Source: Pegoplata infirma
Taxonomy: Eukaryota > Arthropoda > Insecta > Diptera > Anthomyiidae
Length of the DNA stretch: 64,000 nucleotides
Reading direction: 5' to 3'
Assembly (NCBI GenBank): GCA_963921195.1
Contig: OY992540.1
Coordinates: forward strand, 195,394,692-195,458,691
The notes below the pieces were generated by a model. That model made no database searches, was not told the origin of the DNA, and saw only the letters and a program-made list of their open reading frames with translations. Both the position numbers and the translations under genes were made by a program. Shown here piece by piece: positions 56,624 through 64,000 of this stretch. Positions within the stretch are counted from its first letter, which is position 1; every line of letters starts with the position of its first letter.

Positions 56624-56728
56624 TTAGAAATTTTCGATAGAAAAATTTTCTGTAAAAAAATTTTGTTTTCGAAATTTTCTATAAAAAAATTGTCTTTCAA
56701 AATTTTTTTATAAAAAAAATCTCCATAT
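56624..56728. repeat. 29-bp satellite, block 3 (short)
   Basis: About three further degenerate units after the MITE. Confidence 0.75.
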
Positions 56729-58605
56729 GTTATTTCCAAAGTCAAAACGAACATGTTTACCAAATTTCAAGTCAATTTAAAAAAAAATTAATTTTTGTCG
56801 TCCTAGATTGAACAAATGTTGCACTGTGCGTCGTGTAAAAGTAAAATTTTCGGTTTCCCTAATAATAAATTTAAAAATCTTAAACAGGCGCCACTTGTGT
56901 TTTAATGTTTTTTTTTTCCATTAAGATTTTCAAATAATTTCAATTCAAGTGCAGGCATATTCGCATCATATAATTAGCTTTCTCATCTCTTAGACCCCAA
57001 ACCCTTTTATGTAAACTTTAAATAAGAAACGGAAATGAAATATGAGTTATAAAAAGAACAACAATGCCGACAAACATATAAAACAAAACCAATAATTTCT
57101 TAGAATTTTAGCGTTAAAAATAAAATGAAATAAAAGTTTTTTTTTTTTTTTTATTAAAATTAAATTAACAAGCGGCTAAAATCAAACAGTTAAAATTTCA
57201 TTTCATGTTACACATAAAGAGCTAAACCAGACTTAACTTTTTCCACAATCATGTTCAATATTAGAGTTATAATATTTCAAAGTCTAAATTTTTATTTGCT
57301 TTTGTTTTGTTTTTGTATGGGGTTTTTATTGGCCTTTTTACGGGTTCTAAAGTTTCAATAATAATTTTTTTGAAATAACTTTTTTCCATTAGTAAATAAG
57401 TTTATTTTTATATAAGTTTATAAATATATCTCAATGTTTTATAAACTATATTATTTACTTAATAGAGATGGTTAAGTGGGATGAAAATTAAAAAAAAAAT
57501 ATTTTTTTTTCTGGGGAATGAGATTTTGAAGAGATTTAGTAGATAATTGAACATTAAAGACATTTTTTTTTTTCAATAAAAAAACAATTATTGAAAAATT
57601 TATTTTATTGCCAGAATTGAACTTCGGGTCTTTGAAAACTTACTAATCAGAAAAGTGACATTATGTTTTTATTAAAAAATTAATCACATTGCCAGAATTG
57701 AACCTCTGGTTTTTGAAAAAGTTATTTTTTGACTCCAACACAATATGAATGATATTACAAAATTTGACTCAAACATCTTTCAAACTTATTCGCTCTCCCT
57801 GCTTAGATTTTAATCTCATAGCTTCACAATCACTTTCCCATCTCTATTTAAAAATTTATATTGCTTTATCATTGATTTGTGCCTTAATATCAAAACATGT
57901 TGTTGTTATTAGAATTAAATTTTTTAAAAAAATAAAGTAACATGAGTCTTAAATTATTTATTAACATCATAAATAGATGTTGGCGCCATTACGATGACAA
58001 CTTCATTTTAACAGTTTCATAAAAGTAACATTCAACATTGGCCAGTAGAAATATAATAAAAACCTCAATAACACCATTGATCGGTAATTAGAAGTATTAC
58101 TGTTTTTTTTTCTTATTTCAAGAATATTTATGAAACAAAGAACATGAACATGAAAAATAATTCACACTACTAATTAAGTGAGAGAGAGGAGTCTTCAAAT
58201 ACAAAGTAATTAACTGTATGTGTCTTAAGTCTTTTGTTTTGAAATACATGGGAATTCATTTTGACATAATGATGACATTTTTTGTATTTAATAGAGAAGG
58301 CGGAAATTTTTTGGAAATGTTAAGAATTTTTCTGTAAGAAAAAATGTCTTAGAATCTAAGAATTTTTCTATAAGAGAAAAAACTCAAATTCACAAAAATT
58401 TTCTATTCGAAAAATGTTTCTGTATCAGAAAGTTAAATTAAACGGAAGAAGGTGTGAGTATCTAAGAGGTTTTTAATATGGAAAAATATCTTAGCATATC
58501 AATATTTTCTAAACAAAAAATTTTTTAAAAATTTTAGTATATTTCTATCTGAAATGACTAAAAAATTTTCAAAAAAATAAATAAGTACGATATTTTTTCT
58601 ATTGA
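56729..58605. other. AT-rich spacer between the two satellites
   Basis: Two T-arm-like hairpins, TTGCCAGAATTGAACTTCGG (57609) and TTGCCAGAATTGAACCTCTG (57699), are about 90 bp apart, with box-B-like GGTTCAATTC on the minus strand. Degenerate AATTTTTCTATAAG words appear near 58340, foreshadowing the next array. No gene. Confidence 0.4.
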
Positions 58606-61600
58606 AAGTTTGTGATGGTTATCGATATATCGATAACACAATATTTTCTATAGAAAATTATTTTTGTTATCTATATATCGATAACACAAAAGTTTCTATA
58701 GAAAATGGTGTTAATTATCGATGTATCGATGATACAAAATTTTCTTAAAAACTGCGTTAGTTATCGATATATCGTTAGTTATGTAAAATTTTCTATAAAA
58801 AATTGTCAAAGTTATCGATATATCGAAAACACAAAAGTTTCTATAGCAAATTGTCCAAGTTATCGATAACACAAAATTTTCTATAGAAAATTTTCAAAGT
58901 TATCGAAAAATTTTGTTAATAATCGAGATATTGATAACACAAAATTTTCTAGAGACAAAATGTTTTATATCAAATTTTCATAGTTATCGATATATCGATA
59001 AGATAAAATTTTCTATTGAAAATTGTCATAACTATCGATTTATCGATGTATCAAAGGTATCGATATATCGATAACACAAAAAACTTTTACAAAAAAAAAA
59101 TGGTGTTAAGATCTCCAAGTTTTCTATGGCAAATGTATTTGTTATCGATGTATCGAAAACACAAATTTTTTTTTAGAAAATTGTGTTAACATCACGAGAT
59201 TGTTTTATAGAAACTTTTATTTGTTATCGATATATCGATAACACAAAATTTGTTATAGAAAATTGTGTAGTTACCGATATGTCGATAACACAAAATTTTC
59301 TATAGAAAATTGTGTTAGTTAGCGATATATCGATAACTTACACAATCTATAGAAAATTTTGTGTTATCGATATATCGATAACTAATTTTCAATAGAAAAC
59401 TAACACAATTTTCTATAGAAAATTTTGTGCTATCGATATAGCGACAACAAACACAATTTTCTATAAAAAATTTTGTGTTATCGATATCCATAACTAACAC
59501 AATTTTCTATAGAAAACTATGTGTTGCCGATATATCGATAGCTAACACAATTTTCTATAGAAAATTTTGTGTTATCGATATATCGATAACTAACACATTT
59601 GTGTTATCGATAACTAACACAGCTTTCTATAGACAATTTTATGGTATTGATATATCGATAACTAACACAATTTTCTATAGAAAATTTTTGTGTTATCGAT
59701 ATATCGATAAATAACACAATTTTCTATACAAAATTTTGTGATATCAATAACTAACGCAATTTCTTAAAAAAATTTTGTTATCGATAACTAACACAATTTT
59801 CTATAGAAAATTTTGTGTTATCGATGTATCGACAACTAACACAATTTGTTGTAGAAAATTTTGTACTATCGATATGTCGATAACTTCAACAATTTTCTAT
59901 AGAAAATCTTTGTGTTATCGTTAACTAACAAAATTTTCTATAGAGAATTTTTATGTTATCGATATATCGATAACTAACACAATTTTTTATAGAAAATTTT
60001 TGTGTTACTGATAACCAGCACAATTTTCTATAGACAATTTTTGAGTTATCGATAACTAGCACAATTTTCTATAGAAAATTTTTGTGTTATCGATATATAA
60101 ACAACCAACACAATTTTCTAAAATTGTAATAGTTATCGATACATCGATGATACATAATTTTATATAAAAAATTGCGTTAGTTATCGATACATCGAGAACA
60201 CAAAATTTTCTTTAGAAAATTGTCAATGTTATCGATATATCGATAACACAAAATGTTCTATAGAAAATTGTCAACGTTATCGATATATCGATAACACAAA
60301 AGTTTCTATAGCAAATTGTCCAAGTTATCGATAAGACAAAATTTATATAGACAATTTTCAATGACATCGATATATCGATAACACAAAATTTTCAATAGAA
60401 AATTGTTTTACAAACAAAATTTTGTAAATAATCGAGATATTGATAATACAAAATTTTTTAGAGTCAAAATGTTTGTATCAAATTGTCATAGTTATCGATA
60501 TATCGATAAGGAAAAATTTTCTATGGAAAATTGTCATATAGAAAATTGTGTTAAGATCACCAAATTGTTTTATAGAAACTTTTTTTTGTTATCGATAGCT
60601 TATACAATCTATAGAAACTTTTGTGTTATCGATATATAGATAACTAACACAATTTTCTATAGAAAATTTTGTGATGTCGATATATTGATAACTAACACAA
60701 TTTTCGATAGAAAATTTTGTGTTATCGATATATCGATAACTAACGCAATTTTCTATAGAAAACTTTGTGTTATCGATATATCGATAACTAACACAATTTT
60801 CTATAGAAAATTTTGTGTTGTCGATATATCGATATCTTACACAATTTTCTATAGAAAATTTTGTGTTATCGATGTATCGATAACTACCACAATTTAATGT
60901 AGAACATTTTATGTTATCGATATATCGAGAACTCACTGAACTTTTTATCGATATATCGATAACTCAATTTTCTATAAAAAATTTTGTGTTATCGATAACT
61001 AACGCCATTTTCTATTGAAAATTTTGTGTTATCGATACATCGATAACTAACATAATTTCCCAAAGAAAATTCTATATTCTATGGAACTTTTTGTGTAATC
61101 GATACATCGATAACTAACACAATTTTCTATAGAACATTTTGTGTAAAATTTTGTATAGAACATTTTGTGTTATCGATATATCGTTATCTAACATAATTTT
61201 CTATTGAAAATTTTGTGTTATCGATGTATCGTTAACTAACACAATTTTCTATAGAAAATTTTGGGTTATTGATATATCGTTAACTAACCCAATTTTCTAT
61301 AGAAAATTTTGTTATATCGATAACTAACACAGTTTTCTATAGAAAATTTTTTGTTATCGATATATCGATAACTAACACAATTTTCCATAGAAAATTTTGT
61401 GTTATCGATACATCGATAACTAATGCAATTTTCTTTATAAATTTTGGTGTAATCGACACATCGATAACTAACACAATTTTCTATAGAAATTTTTTTGTAC
61501 AATTTTCTATAGAAAATTTTGTGTTATCGATATATCGTTAACTAACACAAATTTCTATAGAAAATTTTGATTGATGCATCGATAACTAACACAATTTTCC

Positions 61601-63460
61601 ATAGAAAATTTTGTGTTATTGATATATCGCTAACAAACCCTATTTTCTATAGAAATTTTTTTTATATCGATAACACAATTTTCTATGGAAAATTTTGTTA
61701 GAAAAATTTGTGTTATCGATACATTGATAACTAACACAATTTTCTATAGAAATTTTTTTTTATCGATGTATCGATAACTAACACAAATTTCTATAGAAAA
61801 TTTTGTTATATCGATAACTAAAACGGTTTTCTATAGAAAATTTAGTGTTATCGATAAATCGATAACTAACACAATTTTCCATAGAAAATTTTGTGTTATC
61901 GATATATCGATAACTAACACAATTTCCTGTAGAAAATTTTGTGTTATCGATAACACGAAAATATAGAACATTTTGTGTAATAGATATATCGATAACAAAC
62001 ACAGTTTTCTATAGAAAATTTTGTGTTATCGATATATCGATAACTAACACAATTTTCCATAGAAAATTTTGTGTTATCGATACATCGATAACTAACGCAA
62101 TTTTCTATAGAAAATTTTGTTATATCTATAACTAACACAATTTTCTATAGAAAATTTTGTGTGATCGATATATCGATAACTAACACAATTTTCAATAGAA
62201 CATTTTGTGTTATCGATTAATCGATAACTACCACAATTTTCTGTAAAATATTTTGTGTTATCGATTAATCGATAACTACCACAATTTTCTGTAAAATATT
62301 TTGTGTTATCGATATATCGATAACTAACACATTTTTCTATAAAAATTTTGTGTTGTCGATATATCGATAACTGACACAATTTTCTGTAGAAATTTTGTGT
62401 TATCGATATATCGATAACTAACACAATTTTCTATAGAAAATTTTGTGTTATCGATATTTTGTGTAGTCGATAACGAACACAATTTTCTATAGAAAATTTA
62501 GTGTTATCGATATGTCGATAACTAACACAAGTCTGTATAGAAAATTTTAAATTATCGAAATATCGATAACTAACATAATTTTCTATAGACAATTTTGTGT
62601 TCTCGATTTCTAACACAATTTTCTATAAAAACAATTTTGTGTTATCGATATATCGACAACGAACACATTTTTTTTATAGAAAATTTTTGTGTTATCGATA
62701 TATCGATAACTAACACCATTTTATATAGACCATTTTGTATTATCGATATATCGATAATTAACACAATTTTCTAAGGAAAATATTTGTATTATCGATAAAT
62801 TATATATGAAATTGTGTTAGTTATCGATATATCGATAACATAAAATTTTGTATCCAAAATTTTGATAGCTATCGATACAATTTTCTAAAAAAAAATGTTG
62901 ATAGTTATCGATAACTATCAAAATTTTCTATAGAAAATTATATGTTCTCGATATATCGATAACTATAAAATTTTTTTAGAGAAATTTTGTGTTATCGATA
63001 ACTATCAACATTTTCTTTAGAAAATATTATCGATGACGATCAAAACTTTCGATAAAAAGTTTTGCGTTATCGATATATCGATAACTAACAAAATTTTCTA
63101 TGTTTGTTTTCGATAATACAAACATTTTCCTTAGAAAATTGTGTTAATTATCGATGTATCGATAATACAAAATTGTCTGTATAAAATAACATAAAATGTT
63201 CTATAGAAAATTTTGATAGTTATCGATATATTGATATCATAGAACATTCTATAAAAAATTTTGGTATTTATCGATATATCGATAACATAAAATTTTCTAT
63301 AGAAAACTTTGATAGTCGACAACATATAATCTTTATAGAAAATTTTGGTAGTGATCGATACATCGATAAGACAACATTTTCTATTGAAAATTATGAAAGT
63401 TATCGATATATCGAAAATGTTGATAGTTATCGAAAGCACAAAATTTTTTCAATTTATCGA
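58606..63460. repeat. 48-bp satellite with TATCGATATATCGATA core
   Basis: The monomer joins GTTATCGATATATCGATAAC, TAACACAATTTTC and TATAGAAAATTTTGT (48 bp). About 100 units. Each regular unit holds two overlapping TATCGATA sites and one TTTTCTATAGAAAA palindrome. Exact 48-bp spacing is seen in the doubled ATCGATTAATCGATAACTAC units at about 62210-62300. Orientation changes near 59333, 60120, 60600 and 62800. Because 48 is a multiple of three, the array gives open frames on both strands with 16-residue repeats (YRYIDNTKFSIENCVS); these are not genes. Confidence 0.93.
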
Positions 63461-64000
63461 TTTTTCAAATTTTGAATCTCAGAATTTTTTATTAAAAACA
63501 TTTTTTAGAATCTCAAAATGTATTATCAGAGTTCATTCATCAGTTGGGTGGTTTTAATGTACATTGTAATTATTTCCATTTTGTTTCTACATATTTATTT
63601 ATCAAATTATTTAATTCACATCGACATATTTTTACAAAAAAAAAATTAAATTTATCTTGAAAACTACATTTTTAACTGTACAAACATACCCCAGAGTTAA
63701 TCAGGCATGTTGTACATGTTTTTTTTAGCGGTTCCTGTAGTGTTTGCATATATTTATATGTTGCACACAACAAAAAAAAAAAAAGAAAATAAACATCTTA
63801 AAGGAAATTGCAACAATGTTGCCGAAAGCTAGATGATTAGAACATAAACCACCTTAAACTATGTTTAATGCATGTTAATGTAATTTTTTTGTGATGTTTT
63901 TCGGCTGTTGAAAACTACAAACTCCATTAAAATATTTTTCATGACAAATGTACATGGATTTTAGATTCTTATTGGGTAAAAAAAGAATATAAATGAAAAT
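63461..64000. other. AT-rich end of window, no gene seen
   Basis: Nothing recognised after the satellite ends. Confidence 0.3.

Noticed and set aside
60589..60936. 115-codon frame on the minus strand with 16-residue repeats (and similar frames from 59315 to 62616)
   Set aside because: It is a by-product of a 48-bp satellite whose length is divisible by three. Frames occur on both strands and overlap each other.

Overview
This window looks like intergenic or heterochromatic DNA of a higher dipteran fly, probably a calyptrate such as a blowfly or house-fly relative. It is extremely AT-rich and full of long homopolymer tracts. It contains many copies of a DINE-1-like, Helentron-associated (HINE) repeat. 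These copies carry the TATACCCTCCAC head, the CCATAAAGTATATATATTC body, an internal (CCGT)n microsatellite and a short 3' hairpin followed by CTTGTTT. The species call is inference. No host gene could be supported. The only convincing coding sequence is a 5'-truncated non-LTR retrotransposon fragment at about 47.34-48.09 kb (RNase H plus CCHC-type zinc knuckle).

Layout. 0-1.8 kb: a small palindromic MITE, the end of a CACTC element and one arm of a foldback element. 4.3-6.1 kb: a TIR element with 2-bp TA duplications. 6.2-6.75 kb: a TAA-flanked MITE. 7.2-8.1 kb: a HINE interrupted by a foldback element. 8.3-8.7 kb: a CCC...GGG MITE. 9.1-11.7 kb: two tandem HINEs inserted into one arm of a palindrome whose arms carry a hammerhead-like core. 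12.4-14.7 kb: piggyBac-like TTAA MITEs, one with a nested hAT-like MITE. 14.9-15.35 kb: a GTCATCAGTCA minisatellite. 15.4-20.8 kb: HINE subfamily B, a ~140-bp degenerate tandem repeat and a hAT MITE. 21.5-25.3 kb: a full palindrome, a complete HINE-B and more nested MITEs. 26-31 kb: tandem duplications, HINEs, hAT-like and palindromic MITEs. 33-41.7 kb: HINEs in T-rich tracts and two TIR elements that each hold a divergent pair of tRNA-like sequences. 41.7-43.7 kb: a 2-kb foldback element with a 131-bp hAT MITE in one arm. 46.6-49.3 kb: a four-level nest ending in the retrotransposon. 49.4-56.7 kb: a 29-bp satellite interrupted by a 2.4-kb foldback element and a piggyBac-like MITE. 58.6-63.46 kb: a 48-bp satellite built around TATCGATATATCGATA.

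Nothing here forms an operon or pathway. The biology is that of transposable elements and satellites. Many insertions can be delimited to the base from target-site duplications (TSDs) and, in some cases, from an uninterrupted homologous copy within the window. The three most unusual items are: (1) the TIR elements with outward-pointing tRNA-like pairs; (2) the satellite whose monomer carries two copies of the fly DREF/BEAF-32-type site TATCGATA; and (3) the palindrome with a hammerhead-like core on both strands. All repeat-family names rest on termini, TSD size and remembered family hallmarks. No database search was possible.
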